A stretch of 64,000 nucleotides of DNA from Thermus brockianus (GTDB taxonomy: Bacteria; Deinococcota; Deinococci; Deinococcales; Thermaceae): positions 235,432-299,431 of the forward strand of contig NZ_JAKEDV010000003.1 in the NCBI RefSeq assembly GCF_021462505.1. Reading direction: 5' to 3'. Shown here piece by piece: positions 1 to 10,292 of this stretch. The position numbers and the translations under genes are program-made. Each line of letters begins with the position of its first letter. Position 1 is the first letter of the stretch. Below the pieces are notes generated by a model that was given only the letters and a program-made list of their open reading frames with translations, did not search any database and had not been told where the DNA came from.

Positions 1-77
1 AGGCCCAAGGAGGGGTCCGCCTCCAGGACCTCGGCCAACCCTTCGGCGGTGAGCCTAAGCCGGACTAGAGGCCGCAT
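1..77 (-). CDS. 5' part of a divergent gene upstream of narC, cut by the window edge
   Basis: A minus-strand frame opens with ATG at 77-75 and stays open to the window edge for 25 codons (MRPLVRLRLTAEGLAEVLEA...). Codon use is typical Thermus. Only the N-terminus is present, so no domain can be assigned. In T. thermophilus the nar operon lies beside the dnrST regulatory genes, so a nitrate-respiration regulator is possible by context alone; nothing in these residues proves it. Confidence 0.5.
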   Translation of the reverse strand, partial: MRPLVRLRLTAEGLAEVLEADPSLG

Positions 78-104
78 CGCCTTCAGGGTAGGCCTCTTCT
101 CTTA

Positions 105-116
105 GGACAGATGTCC
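105..116. promoter_or_regulatory. Inverted repeat in the divergent nar promoter region
   Basis: GGACA-GA-TGTCC is a 5+2+5 inverted repeat in the 95-bp gap between the divergent gene and narC. It does not match the CRP/FNR-like palindromes seen at 10015 and 12367. It could be a regulator site or chance. Confidence 0.25.
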
Positions 117-172
117 CGGGCTGGGCAAGTGGTTGCGAGGCGGTGCCCCCACACTAAGGGCCGGAGGTGAGG

Positions 173-961
173 ATGAAGCGAAGGCTCTATCCCCTGGTCC
201 TGGCCTTCCTCCTGGCCCCTGCCTTGGCCCAGGAGGGGAAGGCCCTTTACGGCCAGTTCTGTGCCGGCTGCCACGGGGCCGAGGCCCAGGGCGTCCCCGG
301 AGCTATCCCGCCTTTGGCCGGGAACCCCAGGGCCTTAGACGAAACCCACGTGGTCCAGGTGGTGCGCCAAGGGCTTTCCGGACCCTTGGAGGTGGGGGGC
401 GTCACCTACAACGGGGTCATGCCTCCCATGCCGCAGGTTTCCGAGGCCCAAGCCCGGGCCATCGCCCAGTACCTGAAAGGGCTTTCCGGAGCCAAGCCCG
501 AGGGACCAGCGCCGGTGGCGACCCAAGGGGATCCCGCCTTGGGCCGGGCCCTTTACCTGGGCCAAAGGCCCTTGCAAAACGGCGGCGCTCCCTGCCAGGC
601 CTGCCATACCGTGGCCGGGTTGGGTTTCCTGGGGGGTGGTTCCCTGGGCAAGGACCTCACGGACGCCGCCAAGCGGCTGGGAGGGGAGGCGGGGCTCACC
701 GCCTTGCTCACCAACCCCGCCTTTCCGGTGATGCGGGAGGCGTATAGGGGCAGGCCCCTCACCGAAGCCGAAGCCGCCGCTTTGGCTGCGTTCTTGGTGC
801 AGGCTTCAGAGGAAACCCCCAGGCCATCTTCCTTGTACCTGGGCCGCTTCTTGGTGGCCGGGGTGTTTCTTTTGGGGCTTCTTCTGGTCTACCAGGCGGC
901 GGTTTGGCAACTCCGCCCCAAGAGCTTGGCGGAGCGCATCCGGAGCCAGCTTAGGAGGTGA
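173..961 (+). CDS. narC: Membrane-anchored diheme cytochrome c of nitrate reductase (NarC)
   Basis: 262 residues. ATG at 173 is chosen because GGAGG (163-167) lies 5 nt upstream; a GTG at 167 overlaps that site. An N-terminal signal peptide ([19 protein letters not shown]) is followed by two c-type heme motifs, CAGCH and CQACH, and a C-terminal membrane segment ([16 protein letters not shown]). In Thermus, NarC is the first gene of the nar operon and is needed for membrane assembly and electron transfer to NarGHI. Here it overlaps the narG Shine-Dalgarno region, so the genes are translationally coupled. Confidence 0.93.
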   Translation: MKRRLYPLVLAFLLAPALAQEGKALYGQFCAGCHGAEAQGVPGAIPPLAGNPRALDETHVVQVVRQGLSGPLEVGGVTYNGVMPPMPQVSEAQARAIAQYLKGLSGAKPEGPAPVATQGDPALGRALYLGQRPLQNGGAPCQACHTVAGLGFLGGGSLGKDLTDAAKRLGGEAGLTALLTNPAFPVMREAYRGRPLTEAEAAALAAFLVQASEETPRPSSLYLGRFLVAGVFLLGLLLVYQAAVWQLRPKSLAERIRSQLRR

Positions 962-963
962 GC

Positions 964-3900
964 ATGAGAGACTGGATCAAGGAAGTGGAAAACCCGGCGG
1001 AAAGGAAGTGGGAGGAGTTTTACCGCAACCGCTTCCAGCACGACAAAAGGGTGCGCACCACCCATGGGGTGAACTGCACCGGCTCCTGTTCCTGGGAGGT
1101 CTTCGTCAAGGATGGCATCGTCACCTGGGAACTCCAGGCCACGGACTACCCGAGCCTCGAGGCTGGCCTTCCTCCTTACGAGCCCCGGGGGTGCCAGCGG
1201 GGCATCAGCTTTAGCTGGTACCTTTATAGCCCCATCCGGGTGAAGTACCCCTATGCCCGGGGGGCCCTTTTGGACCTCTGGCGGGAGGCTAAGGCCAAGC
1301 ACCAAGACCCTGTGGCTGCCTGGGAGGCCATCCAGAGCGATCCGCACAAGCGTAAGCGCTACCAAAAGGCGAGGGGCAAAGGGGGGTTCCGCCGGGTGAC
1401 CTGGGAGGAAGCCCTGGAACTCATCGCTGCCGCCGTGGTTTCCACGGTGAAGCGGTACGGGCCTGACCGGGTCATCGGGTTTTCTCCCATCCCTGCCATG
1501 AGCCAAATTTCCTACGCCGCTGGAAGCCGCTTCCTCTCCCTCTTGGGCGGCGTTCCCATGAGCTTTTACGACTGGTACTGCGACCTGCCCAACGCTTCGC
1601 CGGAGATCTGGGGGGAGCAGACGGATGTCCACGAGTCCGCTGACTGGTACAATGCCCGCTTCATCGCCGTCATGGGCTCCAACCTCAACATGACCCGCAC
1701 CCCGGACACCCACTTCATCGCCGAGGTGCGGCACGCCGGGGCGAAGCTCACCGTGTTCAGCCCCGACTTCTCCCAGGTTTCCAAGTACGCTGACTGGTGG
1801 ATTCCCATAAACCCCGGTCAGGACGGTGCTTTCTGGATGGCGGTGAACCATGTCCTCCTAAAGGAGTTCTACGCCGATAAGGAGGTGCCCTACTTTCAGG
1901 AATACCTGAAGCGCTACACGGATAGCCCCTTCCTGGTGGAGATCAAGGATGGCCGTCCCGGGCGCTACCTCCGGGCGAACCGCCTTTCAGCGTACGCCGA
2001 GGAGGAAAACGGGGACTTTAAGCTTCTCGTCTACGACGAGACCAAAGGTCCCCGGATGCCCGGGGGGACCTTGGGCTTCCGCTGGCAGAAGGAAAAGGGC
2101 AAGTGGAACCTGAAGCTGGAAGACCCCAAAACCGGCGAACCCCTTAACCCCCGCTTGAGCCTTCTCGGGGTGGAGGATGCGGTGGTCCTGGTGGAGCTGG
2201 ACGATTTTGCCTCGGACCGCAAGCTCAAGCGTGGGGTTCCTGTGAAGTACCTCACCACCAAGGAAGGGGAAAAGGTGGCGGTGGCCACGGTCTTTGACCT
2301 GCTCATGGCCCAGTTCGGGGTGGGCCGGGGTTTGCCCGGGGACTACCCGCAAAGCTACGAGGACGACCTGCCCTATACCCCGGCTTGGCAGGAGAAGTGG
2401 ACGGGGATCCACCGGGAAACCCTTCTCCGGTACGCCCGGGCCTGGGGAGAAAACGGGCTTAAGACCCAGGGGAAGAACCTCATCATCATCGGCGCGGGCA
2501 TCAACCACTGGTACCACAACAACCTCATGTACCGCGCCGGGATCGTGGCCCTCATGCTCACGGGAAGCGTGGGCGTGAACGGGGGCGGCCTTGCCCACTA
2601 CGTGGGCCAGGAGAAGCTCGCCAACCAGGCCAGCTGGGGCCCCATCGCCTTCGCTACCGACTGGGGTTACCCCCCTCGGCAGCAGAACACGCCGAGCTTC
2701 CACTACGTCCACTCGGACCAGTGGCGCTACGAAAGGGGCTTCTCCGCCTACGACAAAACGGCTCAAGGGTTTACCGACCACACGGTAGACCACCAGGTGC
2801 GTGCCGTGCGCAAGGGATGGCTTCCCTTTTTCCCCCAGTTCAACAAGAGCCCCTTGGAGGTGGTGAAGGAGGCGGAGGCCAAGGGTGCCAAGACCGAGGC
2901 GGAGGTTGTCCAGTACGTGGTGGAAGCCCTGAAGCGGGGTGAGCTTAAGTTTGCCGTGGAAGACCCGGATGCTCCCGAGAACTGGCCGAGGGTCTGGTTC
3001 ATCTGGCGGGGTAACGCCATCGGCACCAGCGCCAAGGGGCACGAGTTTTTCCTGAAACACTACCTGGGTACGCACACCAACGCCATCGCCGAGGAGGTGG
3101 CGGAAGGACACGTAGCGGAGGTGGTGTACCGCAAGCCTGCCCCCGAGGGGAAGCTGGACCTGGTGGTGGACCTCAACTTCCGCATGGACACCAGCGCCCT
3201 TTATTCCGACCTCGTTCTCCCTGCCGCCACCTGGTACGAGAAGGATGACCTGAACACCACCGACCTCCACACCTTCATCAACCCCCTGCAGGCCGCCGTG
3301 CCCCCCTCCTGGGAGTCCAAGCCCGACTGGGAGATTTTCAAGGCCATCGCAAAGAAGGTCTCCGAGATGGCTAAGGCCCACCTGCCCACCCCCGTGAAGG
3401 ACATCGTCATGATCCCCTTGCAGCACGACACCCCGGACGAGATGGCCCAACTTTGGGACCAGGACTGGAAACGGGGCGAGGTGGAGCCCATCCCCGGGAA
3501 AACCATGCCCAAGTTCCGGGTGGTGGAGCGGGACTACACCCAGCTTTACGAGAAGATGGTCACCCTGGGTCCGGTGGTGGAGAAGAACGGGGTGGGGATG
3601 CACGGGCTTGCCATCCCGGTGGAGGATTTTTACAAGGAGCTTGCCGAGCGCCAACCCCGGCTCTACCAAGGGGAGAAGCGGCCGAGCCTCGAGGAACCCC
3701 GCCAGGTGGCGGAAGCCATCCTCTTCCTGGACCCCGTTTCCAACGGGGAGCTCGCTTACCGGGCTTTCTTGGACGAGGAGAAGAAGACCGGGGTAAAGCT
3801 CACCGACCTGGCGGAGGGCAACCGCCACGTGCGCATCTCTTTCAAGGACATCGTGGCCCAGCCCCGACGCCAGCTCACCACGCCCACCTGGAGCGCTATC

Positions 3901-4554
3901 CTCAACCACGGCCGGGCCTATAGCCCCTACACCCTGAACGTGGAGCGCCTGATACCCTGGCGCACCCTCACGGGGCGGCAGCACTTCTACCTGGACCACC
4001 CCAACTACCTGGCCTGGGGGGAACACCTGCCCACCTACAAGCCCCGCCCCGAGGTTCATATGCTCCAGGAAACGGAAAGAAGCGCCAAAGAGGCCCAAGG
4101 CAAGCTGATGAACTACATCACCCCCCACGGCAAGTGGTCCATCCACTCCACCTATTCCGAGAACCACCGCATGATGACCCTTTCCCGGGGCGGTTATCCC
4201 ATCTGGCTCAACGATAAGGACGCTGCTGAGCTCGGCATCCAGGACAACGACTGGGTGGAGCTTTTCAACGACAACGGGGTCTTCGTGCAGCGGGCTATCG
4301 TTTCCGCCCGCATCCCCCGGGGCACGGTCTTCGTCTACCACGCCACGGAGCGCACGGTAGGCATTCCCAAGAGCCCGCTGAGGGGCCAGCGGGCGGGGAT
4401 GAACAACTCCATCACCCGGGCCCGCCTCAAACCCGTGCTGATGTCGGGCGGCTACGCCCAGTTCACCTACGCCTTCAACTACTGGGGGCCTGTGGGGGTG
4501 AACCGGGACACCTGGGTCTATGTGCGCAAGCTGGAGAAGCCCCCGGAGTGGTAA
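964..4554 (+). CDS. narG: Respiratory nitrate reductase alpha subunit
   Basis: 1196 residues, the normal size for NarG. It binds Mo-bis-MGD and an FS0 [4Fe-4S] cluster and reduces nitrate to nitrite at the inner face of the membrane. The N-terminus shows the FS0 ligands ([11 protein letters not shown], then a downstream GCQRG). The segment [20 protein letters not shown] contains the family Asp that ligates Mo, and the C-terminal molydopterin-binding domain is intact. ATG 964 is 5 nt after GGAGG (954-958); the in-frame GTG at 958 overlaps the SD and is less likely. It is followed 12 bp later by narH. Confidence 0.97.
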   Translation: MRDWIKEVENPAERKWEEFYRNRFQHDKRVRTTHGVNCTGSCSWEVFVKDGIVTWELQATDYPSLEAGLPPYEPRGCQRGISFSWYLYSPIRVKYPYARGALLDLWREAKAKHQDPVAAWEAIQSDPHKRKRYQKARGKGGFRRVTWEEALELIAAAVVSTVKRYGPDRVIGFSPIPAMSQISYAAGSRFLSLLGGVPMSFYDWYCDLPNASPEIWGEQTDVHESADWYNARFIAVMGSNLNMTRTPDTHFIAEVRHAGAKLTVFSPDFSQVSKYADWWIPINPGQDGAFWMAVNHVLLKEFYADKEVPYFQEYLKRYTDSPFLVEIKDGRPGRYLRANRLSAYAEEENGDFKLLVYDETKGPRMPGGTLGFRWQKEKGKWNLKLEDPKTGEPLNPRLSLLGVEDAVVLVELDDFASDRKLKRGVPVKYLTTKEGEKVAVATVFDLLMAQFGVGRGLPGDYPQSYEDDLPYTPAWQEKWTGIHRETLLRYARAWGENGLKTQGKNLIIIGAGINHWYHNNLMYRAGIVALMLTGSVGVNGGGLAHYVGQEKLANQASWGPIAFATDWGYPPRQQNTPSFHYVHSDQWRYERGFSAYDKTAQGFTDHTVDHQVRAVRKGWLPFFPQFNKSPLEVVKEAEAKGAKTEAEVVQYVVEALKRGELKFAVEDPDAPENWPRVWFIWRGNAIGTSAKGHEFFLKHYLGTHTNAIAEEVAEGHVAEVVYRKPAPEGKLDLVVDLNFRMDTSALYSDLVLPAATWYEKDDLNTTDLHTFINPLQAAVPPSWESKPDWEIFKAIAKKVSEMAKAHLPTPVKDIVMIPLQHDTPDEMAQLWDQDWKRGEVEPIPGKTMPKFRVVERDYTQLYEKMVTLGPVVEKNGVGMHGLAIPVEDFYKELAERQPRLYQGEKRPSLEEPRQVAEAILFLDPVSNGELAYRAFLDEEKKTGVKLTDLAEGNRHVRISFKDIVAQPRRQLTTPTWSAILNHGRAYSPYTLNVERLIPWRTLTGRQHFYLDHPNYLAWGEHLPTYKPRPEVHMLQETERSAKEAQGKLMNYITPHGKWSIHSTYSENHRMMTLSRGGYPIWLNDKDAAELGIQDNDWVELFNDNGVFVQRAIVSARIPRGTVFVYHATERTVGIPKSPLRGQRAGMNNSITRARLKPVLMSGGYAQFTYAFNYWGPVGVNRDTWVYVRKLEKPPEW

Positions 4555-4566
4555 AGGAGGAAGCCC

Positions 4567-6102
4567 ATGAAGGTTAGAGCCCACATGTCCATGCTTTTCC
4601 ACCTGGACAAGTGCATCGGCTGCCACACCTGCTCCATCGCCTGCAAAAACCTCTGGACCGACCGCAAGGGAGCAGAGTACATGTGGTGGAACAACGTGGA
4701 AACGCGGCCCGGGGCCGGTTACCCCACGGGCTGGGAGGACCAGGACCGCTTCAAGGGGGGCTGGGCCTACAAGGACGGCCACCTGGACCTTAGGCTCCAC
4801 TCCCGTGCCCAGGGCCTTTTCCGCCTCTTCTTCAACCCGGCCCTGCCCTCTTTGGACGACTACTACGAGCCCTACACCTTCCGTTATTCCGACCTCTTCA
4901 CCGCTCCTGAAACCGAGTACCAGCCCACGGCCATTCCCGTGTCCATGATCACCGGGGAGCCCATGACCCCGGAGGCGGGGCCCAATTGGGACGACGACCT
5001 GGGGGGAAGCCCCCTCTACGCCCAAAACGACCCCAACCTCAAGGTCCTAGACCCCGAGGTGCGGGCGCAGCTTCAGGAGATTGAGGGGGTGGTCTTCCAG
5101 TACCTGCCCCGGATCTGCAACCACTGCCTGAACCCCGCCTGCGTGGCCGCCTGTCCCAGCGGCGCTATCTACAAGCGGGCCGAAGACGGCGTGGTCCTGG
5201 TCAACGAGAACAAGTGCAAGGCTTGGCGGATGTGCGTGGCCGCTTGCCCCTACAAGAAGGTCTACTACAACTGGGCCACGGGCAAGAGCGAGAAGTGCAT
5301 CCTTTGCTTTCCCCGGCTGGAGACCGGCCAGGCCCCGGCCTGCGCCCACTCCTGCGTGGGACGGATCCGCTACATGGGGGTCTTGCTTTACGATGCCGAC
5401 CGCATCCCCGAGGCGGCCATGGTGCCGGACGAGGAGCTGGTGGCTTCCCAGCTCTCCCTTATCCTGGACCCCTTTGACCCCGAGGTCATCGCCGCCGCCC
5501 AGGCCGAAGGAATAGACGAGGGCTGGATCAAGGCGGCCCAGAACTCGCCCATCTACAAGTTCGTTAAGGTCTGGCGGCTCGCTCTCCCCCTCCACCCCGA
5601 GTACCGCACCCTGGCCATGATGTTCTACGTTCCTCCCCTCTCCCCGGTGGTGGCCACGGTGGAGAAGGCCCTGCGGGCGAGCCAGGGCAATGGAGGCCTG
5701 GTGCGGCTGGACCTGCCCGAAACCGACCTGGACTTTGAGCTATACGCCAGCTTGGACAGGGCCCGCATGCCCGTGACGTACCTGGCGAACCTCTTCGCCG
5801 GCGGGAACGAGGCCCTCATTCTGCCCATCCTCAAGAAGATGTTGGCGGTGCGCATCCTCAAGCGGCAGGAGAGCCTCGAGGGCCGCCCCACGGAAAAGGC
5901 CCTACAGGTTCTGGCGGACGCGGGGCTTTCCCTAGAGGAGGCCGAGGCCATTTACCGCCTCACCACCTTGCCCACCTTGGAGGAGCGGTTCGTCCTGCCC
6001 CCCTACCACCGGGAGATGGCCGCCGAGGTGTGGAACGACCCCCTGGCCGCCAAGGGTGAGGCGGGCTTCGGCTACATCCAGCCGCCCGTGCGGGGGGAGT
6101 AG
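4567..6102 (+). CDS. narH: Respiratory nitrate reductase beta subunit (iron-sulfur)
   Basis: 511 residues. Carries electrons from the NarI hemes to NarG through four Fe-S clusters. Four cysteine groups are visible: CIGCHTCSIAC, CNHCLNPACVAAC, CKAWRMCVAAC and CILCFPRL...CAHSC. The third group has Trp in place of one Cys (CKAWRMC), the signature of the [3Fe-4S] cluster of NarH. ATG 4567 follows an AAAGGAGG site at 4553-4560. It lies 9 bp before narJ. Confidence 0.97.
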   Translation: MKVRAHMSMLFHLDKCIGCHTCSIACKNLWTDRKGAEYMWWNNVETRPGAGYPTGWEDQDRFKGGWAYKDGHLDLRLHSRAQGLFRLFFNPALPSLDDYYEPYTFRYSDLFTAPETEYQPTAIPVSMITGEPMTPEAGPNWDDDLGGSPLYAQNDPNLKVLDPEVRAQLQEIEGVVFQYLPRICNHCLNPACVAACPSGAIYKRAEDGVVLVNENKCKAWRMCVAACPYKKVYYNWATGKSEKCILCFPRLETGQAPACAHSCVGRIRYMGVLLYDADRIPEAAMVPDEELVASQLSLILDPFDPEVIAAAQAEGIDEGWIKAAQNSPIYKFVKVWRLALPLHPEYRTLAMMFYVPPLSPVVATVEKALRASQGNGGLVRLDLPETDLDFELYASLDRARMPVTYLANLFAGGNEALILPILKKMLAVRILKRQESLEGRPTEKALQVLADAGLSLEEAEAIYRLTTLPTLEERFVLPPYHREMAAEVWNDPLAAKGEAGFGYIQPPVRGE

Positions 6103-6111
6103 GAGGGAAGC

Positions 6112-6624
6112 ATGCCGAACCCCATCCTGTTGGAAACCTTGGCTCTGGCCTTGGACTACCCGGTGCCGGGACGGCTTGAGGAGCTTTGGCGCCGGTGGAT
6201 TGAGTGCCCCAGGAGCCCAGCCAAGCAGCGGTTGGAGCGCTTCTTGCGGCAGGTGGAGGACCTTTCCTTGGGCGAGTGGGAGGAGCTCTACACCCGTACC
6301 CTGGACCTTACCCCCACCACCGCTCCCTATGTGGGCTACGCCGCTTACGGGGAAAGCTACCTTCGGGGCGAGCTCTTGGCGGCTTTGGCGCGGGCTTATC
6401 GGGAGCTTGGCCTTGACCCAGGGAGCGAGCTTCCCGACCACCTGGCGAACGTCCTCCGCTACCTGGCCCGTTGCCAGGCGCCCTTGCCTGAGCTTTTGGA
6501 AATCCTGCCCAAAGCGCTTTCCGAGATGCAACGCACCCTGAAGACCCTGGACGCCAAGAACCCCTACCTTCTGCTCCTCGAGGCCGTCCAGGATGCTTTG
6601 CAAGAGGTCTTGACAAGGAGGTGA
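6112..6624 (+). CDS. narJ: Nitrate reductase assembly chaperone
   Basis: 170 residues, in the expected place between narH and narI. NarJ is a TorD-like all-helical chaperone that binds the NarG N-terminus and lets the Mo cofactor and hemes be inserted; it is not part of the final enzyme. The sequence is helix-rich with no membrane segment, and the N-terminal pattern (LALALDYPVPGRLEELW) fits the family. GGAGGGAAGC precedes the ATG. Confidence 0.9.
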   Translation: MPNPILLETLALALDYPVPGRLEELWRRWIECPRSPAKQRLERFLRQVEDLSLGEWEELYTRTLDLTPTTAPYVGYAAYGESYLRGELLAALARAYRELGLDPGSELPDHLANVLRYLARCQAPLPELLEILPKALSEMQRTLKTLDAKNPYLLLLEAVQDALQEVLTRR

Positions 6625-6627
6625 AGG

Positions 6628-7305
6628 ATGAACTGGAACACCCTCCTTTTCGGTGCCTTCCCCTACATCGCCCTCACCTTGGCGGTGGTGGTCACCGCCT
6701 ACCGCATGGTCTACCGGCCCTTTTCCGTTTCCGCCCAGTCTAGCCAGCTTCTTGAGCAAAAACGCCTCTTCTTCGGCTCCACCGCCATGCACTGGGGGCT
6801 GGTGATCGTTCTCCTAGGCCATCTCTTGGCCCTCTTCCTCCCCAAGGGGCTTCTCCTTTGGAACGCGGTCCCCTTGCGGCTTTACCTCTTGGAGATAACC
6901 GGGCTTGGCCTGGGCCTTTGGGCCTTGGCGGGCACCTACGTCCTCCTTGCTCGCCGCATCGCCGTGGCTCGGGTGCGGGCGGCCTCCACCCCTATGGACT
7001 ACCTGGTCTTGGTCCTGGTCTTCGTCTCCGCCCTTACCGGGGTGCTCACCGCCCTCCTTTACCGCTACGGGAGCTTCTGGTTCCCTGCGGTGATGACCCC
7101 CTACCTGTGGTCCGTCTTCACCCTCCAACCCAGGCCCGAACTCCTTGTGGACCTGCCCTTCTGGACCAAGCTCCACGTGTTCAACTTCTGGCTCCTTTTG
7201 GCCCTCTTCCCCTTCTCCCGGCTCGTGCACATCGTCACCGTGCCCCTGGGGTACCTGGTGCGGTCCTGGCAAATCGTGATCTGGGTTAGGAAGCTGGCGA
7301 GGTGA
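6628..7305 (+). CDS. narI: Respiratory nitrate reductase gamma subunit (cytochrome b)
   Basis: 225 residues with five hydrophobic helices. NarI anchors the complex and passes electrons from quinol or NarC through two b hemes to NarH. Candidate heme ligands are His in MHWGLVIVLLGH (second helix) and in LHVFNFW and RLVHIV (fifth helix). It starts 3 bp after narJ with AAGGAGGTGAAGG before the ATG, and ends 3 bp before narK1. Confidence 0.94.
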   Translation: MNWNTLLFGAFPYIALTLAVVVTAYRMVYRPFSVSAQSSQLLEQKRLFFGSTAMHWGLVIVLLGHLLALFLPKGLLLWNAVPLRLYLLEITGLGLGLWALAGTYVLLARRIAVARVRAASTPMDYLVLVLVFVSALTGVLTALLYRYGSFWFPAVMTPYLWSVFTLQPRPELLVDLPFWTKLHVFNFWLLLALFPFSRLVHIVTVPLGYLVRSWQIVIWVRKLAR

Positions 7306-7308
7306 ACC

Positions 7309-8634
7309 ATGGTCCACGACCCTAGGCAACTGGAAAGGGAAAGGCCAGATCGGCTTCGCGTCCTCTGGCTTTCTACCCTAGCCTTCACCCTGATGTTCGC
7401 TGTCTGGCTCATGTTCGGGGTGCTGGGCGTGCCCATCCGCAAGGAGTTTGGCCTCTCGGACGTGGAGCTTTCCTGGCTTTCTGCGGTGGCCATCCTGAAC
7501 GGCTCCTTGTGGCGGCTTCTGGCAGGCATCCTCGCCGACCGCTACGGGGGAAGGCTGGTCTTTACCCTAATGCTTTTCTTCACCGCCATCCCCGCCTACT
7601 TGGTGTCCCGTGCCGGAAGCTACCAGGAGCTTCTCCTTTACGCCTTCTTGGTGGGTTTTGCCGGCAATAGCTTTAGCGTGGGCATCGCCTGGAATTCCGC
7701 CTGGTTCCCCAAGGAGCAACAGGGCTTTGCCCTTGGCCTTTTCGGGGCGGGGAACGTGGGGGCCAGCGTCACCAAGTTCATCGGCCCGGCCCTCATCGCC
7801 AGCATCCCGCCTGCGGGATATCTGGGGGGGCTTATCCCCGGGGGTTGGCGCTTTATCCCCTTCCTCTACGCCATCCTTCTAGTGCTCATGGGCTTTGTCC
7901 TCTGGTTCGGCACCCCCAGGAAAGACAAGCGCCCCGGGCAGGGGCGTCCCTTCCTGGAGATGCTTAGGCCCCTCAAGTACGTGCGGGTCTGGCGCTTCAG
8001 CCTCTACTACGTGGTGGTCTTCGGCGCCTACGTGGCCTTGTCCGCTTGGCTTCCCAAGTACTACGTGGATGTCTTTGGCCTGCCTTTGCACGAGGCAGCG
8101 CTCCTCACCGCCCTTTTCATCTTCCCGGCAAGCCTCCTCCGCCCCGTGGGCGGGTACTTCTCGGACCGCCTAGGGGCTCGGCGGGTCATGTACTGGACCT
8201 TCGGCATCATCCTCTTCGCCTCGGGCATCCTCATGATGCCCGAGGGGCACATCGTCCTCTATACCAAGGGGGGGACCAAGGAGGTCATGCAGTTTACCAT
8301 GAACGTCTGGCTTTTCACCCTTCTCGTCTTCCTCATCGGGGTGGGGATGGGCATCGGCAAGGCGGCGGTGTACAAGCACATCCCCACCTACTTTCCCCAG
8401 GACGTGGGCGCGGTGGGAGGGTTGGTGGGAATGCTGGGGGCATTGGGAGGTTTCTTCCTCCCGCCCCTTTTCGCCTACGCCCAGGCTTGGACGGGCTTGC
8501 CCCAGATGACCTTCTTCGTGCTCTTCGTTCTCACCGCCATCGCCTTCCTTTGGATGCACTTCACGGTGATCCAGCTTCTCCAAGAGGAGGCCAAGCACCT
8601 GCGGCACGAGTTTGAGATGAAAGGAGACCGGTAA
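7309..8634 (+). CDS. narK: MFS nitrate/nitrite transporter, first of two
   Basis: 441 residues with 12 predicted membrane helices of the NarK/NasA MFS family. Loop motifs ADRYGGR and SDRLGARR are the A-type MFS motifs after helices 2 and 8. It should import nitrate or exchange it for nitrite. GAGGTG precedes ATG 7309, and the TAA stop overlaps the next ATG (TAATG), so the two transporters are coupled. Two NarK-type genes in tandem are typical of Thermus nar operons; which one does uptake and which does efflux cannot be told from sequence. Confidence 0.92.
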   Translation: MVHDPRQLERERPDRLRVLWLSTLAFTLMFAVWLMFGVLGVPIRKEFGLSDVELSWLSAVAILNGSLWRLLAGILADRYGGRLVFTLMLFFTAIPAYLVSRAGSYQELLLYAFLVGFAGNSFSVGIAWNSAWFPKEQQGFALGLFGAGNVGASVTKFIGPALIASIPPAGYLGGLIPGGWRFIPFLYAILLVLMGFVLWFGTPRKDKRPGQGRPFLEMLRPLKYVRVWRFSLYYVVVFGAYVALSAWLPKYYVDVFGLPLHEAALLTALFIFPASLLRPVGGYFSDRLGARRVMYWTFGIILFASGILMMPEGHIVLYTKGGTKEVMQFTMNVWLFTLLVFLIGVGMGIGKAAVYKHIPTYFPQDVGAVGGLVGMLGALGGFFLPPLFAYAQAWTGLPQMTFFVLFVLTAIAFLWMHFTVIQLLQEEAKHLRHEFEMKGDR

Positions 8635-9965
8635 TGACCAAGAGCACCAAGGGTACGTGGATTACGGATTGGAACCCAGAAGACCCTAAGCGCTGGGACC
8701 CTGCCTTGGCCTGGCGCACCCTTTGGATTACCACCTTTAACCTCACCCTCTCCTTCATCACCTGGTATGTGGTGAGCGCCCTGGTGGTGCGCCTGCCCAA
8801 GTCCGGCTTCCCCTTGGACACGACCCAGCTTTTCTGGCTCACCGCCATGCCGGGGTTAGCGGGGGGGACGTTGCGCATCGTTTGGACCTTCCTGCCGCCT
8901 ATCTTGGGCACCCGGCATCTCGTGACCTTTTCCACCTTGCTCCTCCTTGTGCCGCTATTGGGCTGGGGCTTCGCCGTGCAGAACCCCAATACGCCCTACT
9001 GGGTTCTCCTCCTGCTGGCCTTCTTGGCCGGCGTGGGCGGGGGAAACTTTTCCGGCTTCATGCCCTCCACCAGCTACTTCTTTCCCAAGCGCCTGCAGGG
9101 AACGGCCTTGGGCTTGCAGGCGGGGATCGGCAACTTTGGGGTTTCCGTGGTGCAGTTTGTAACCCCTTGGATCATCGGTTTTGCCCTCTTCGGCTCCTTG
9201 TTGGGCGCTCCGCAAACCTTTACCCCCAAGCCCGGTCTCAGCCAGCCCATCTGGCTGCAAAACGCCACGTTTGTCTGGATTCCCTTTGTTTTGGTGGGGG
9301 CCTGGCTCGCATGGACCTTTTTGCGGAGCGTTCCGGTACGGGCCAACTTCCGCGAGCAGTTTGACATCTTCCGCGACAAGCACACCTGGATCATGACCAG
9401 CCTCTACATCATGACCTTCGGCTCCTTTTCGGGCTTTTCCGCCATCTTCCCCTTGCTCATCCGGGAGGTCTACGGGAAGTTCGATGGCGCCCCCGATCCC
9501 TTGCGCTATGCCTTCCTTGGTCCCCTGGTGGGTTCCTTGGCCCGGGTGTTGGCCGGGCCCATTACCGACCGCTTCGGCGGGGCCATTGTGACCCAGGTGT
9601 CCGCCATGGGTATCCTCGTTTCGGCCCTCTTGGTCACCCTCTTCACCCGGCCCACTTCATTGGAACAATTCCCCTTCTTTGTGCTGGCCATGCTCCTGGT
9701 TTTCTTCTTTAGCGGGGTGGGCAATGCCAGCACCTTCAAACAGATGCCCATGATCTTCCCCCCGAGGCAGGCGGGTGGGGTGATCGGCTGGACGGCGGCC
9801 ATCGCCGCTTATGGGCCCTTTATCTTCTCCACCCTGGCCGCCTACACCCAAAAGGCCACGGGGGGCTTTACCGCCTTCTTCTACGGCCTCATGGTCTTCT
9901 ACGCCCTGAACCTCTTCCTGAACTGGTACTACTACGCCCGTAGGGGGGCGGAGAAGCCCTGTTGA
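8634..9965 (+). CDS. narT: MFS nitrate/nitrite transporter, second of two (NarK2/NarT)
   Basis: 443 residues, 12 membrane helices, NarK family. It has a longer hydrophilic N-terminus (about 25 residues, WITDWNPEDPKRWD) before helix 1 than its neighbour, and a glycine-rich helix (AGVGGGNFSGFMPS) typical of nitrate porters. TDRFGGA is the inter-domain motif. It is the last gene of the nar operon and is followed 20 bp later by a hairpin with a T-run. Confidence 0.9.
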   Translation: MTKSTKGTWITDWNPEDPKRWDPALAWRTLWITTFNLTLSFITWYVVSALVVRLPKSGFPLDTTQLFWLTAMPGLAGGTLRIVWTFLPPILGTRHLVTFSTLLLLVPLLGWGFAVQNPNTPYWVLLLLAFLAGVGGGNFSGFMPSTSYFFPKRLQGTALGLQAGIGNFGVSVVQFVTPWIIGFALFGSLLGAPQTFTPKPGLSQPIWLQNATFVWIPFVLVGAWLAWTFLRSVPVRANFREQFDIFRDKHTWIMTSLYIMTFGSFSGFSAIFPLLIREVYGKFDGAPDPLRYAFLGPLVGSLARVLAGPITDRFGGAIVTQVSAMGILVSALLVTLFTRPTSLEQFPFFVLAMLLVFFFSGVGNASTFKQMPMIFPPRQAGGVIGWTAAIAAYGPFIFSTLAAYTQKATGGFTAFFYGLMVFYALNLFLNWYYYARRGAEKPC

Positions 9966-9984
9966 GCCGAAGCCCAACGGGTGG

Positions 9985-10009
9985 GCCTCCGCCAAAGGCG
10001 GGGGCTTTT
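9985..10009 (+). terminator. Intrinsic terminator of the nar operon
   Basis: GCCTCCGCC-AAA-GGCGGGGGC forms a 9-bp stem (one G-U pair) with a 3-nt loop, followed at once by TTTT. It lies 20 bp after narT. Confidence 0.8.
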
Positions 10010-10013
10010 CCCT

Positions 10014-10030
10014 TTGACCTAGGTCATGGC
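10014..10030. promoter_or_regulatory. CRP/FNR-type palindrome upstream of DUF2249 gene (operator A)
   Basis: TGACCTAGGTCA (10015-10026) is a perfect 12-bp palindrome within TTGAC-N4-GTCAT, close to the FNR/DNR pattern TTGAY-N4-RTCAA. Its centre is 45 nt before the ATG of the DUF2249 gene. The 16-mer TGACCTAGGTCATGGC matches operator B at 12367-12382 in 14 positions, which makes chance unlikely. Confidence 0.6.
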
Positions 10031-10065
10031 AAGAGGAGGACTGGCCCGGGGAAACTGAGGGCGCT

Positions 10066-10284
10066 ATGGAGCTGGACGTTCGTCCCATACCCCCAAGAGA
10101 GCGGCACCCACGGATCTTTGGCGTCTTTGACAGCTTGGAGCCGGGGGAGAGTTTCGTCTTGGTCAACGACCACGACCCCAGGCCCCTTTACTACCAGTTC
10201 CAGGCGGAGCGGCCCGGGGCGTTCGCCTGGGAGTACCTCGAGGCCGGGCCGGAGGTGTGGCGGGTGCGGATCACCCGGCGGTAG
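10066..10284 (+). CDS. Small DUF2249-domain protein
   Basis: 72 residues. The pattern ELDVRPIPPRERHPRIFGVFDSL...LVNDHDPRPLYYQFQAE is the DUF2249 fold (SirA/TusA-like). DUF2249 proteins cluster with denitrification and nitric-oxide genes, but the biochemical role is not established. The CRP/FNR-type palindrome about 45 nt upstream suggests control by nitrogen oxides or low oxygen. It shares an operon with the next three genes (8-bp gap). Confidence 0.8.
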   Translation: MELDVRPIPPRERHPRIFGVFDSLEPGESFVLVNDHDPRPLYYQFQAERPGAFAWEYLEAGPEVWRVRITRR

Positions 10285-10292
10285 GAGGCGGT

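Noticed and set aside
1987-5025. Very long open frame (about 1000 codons) on the minus strand across narG and narH
   Set aside because: It is the antisense shadow of high-GC narG/narH. The plus-strand genes have clear motifs and ribosome sites, and the antisense protein is low-complexity Gly/Val/His-rich with no domain.
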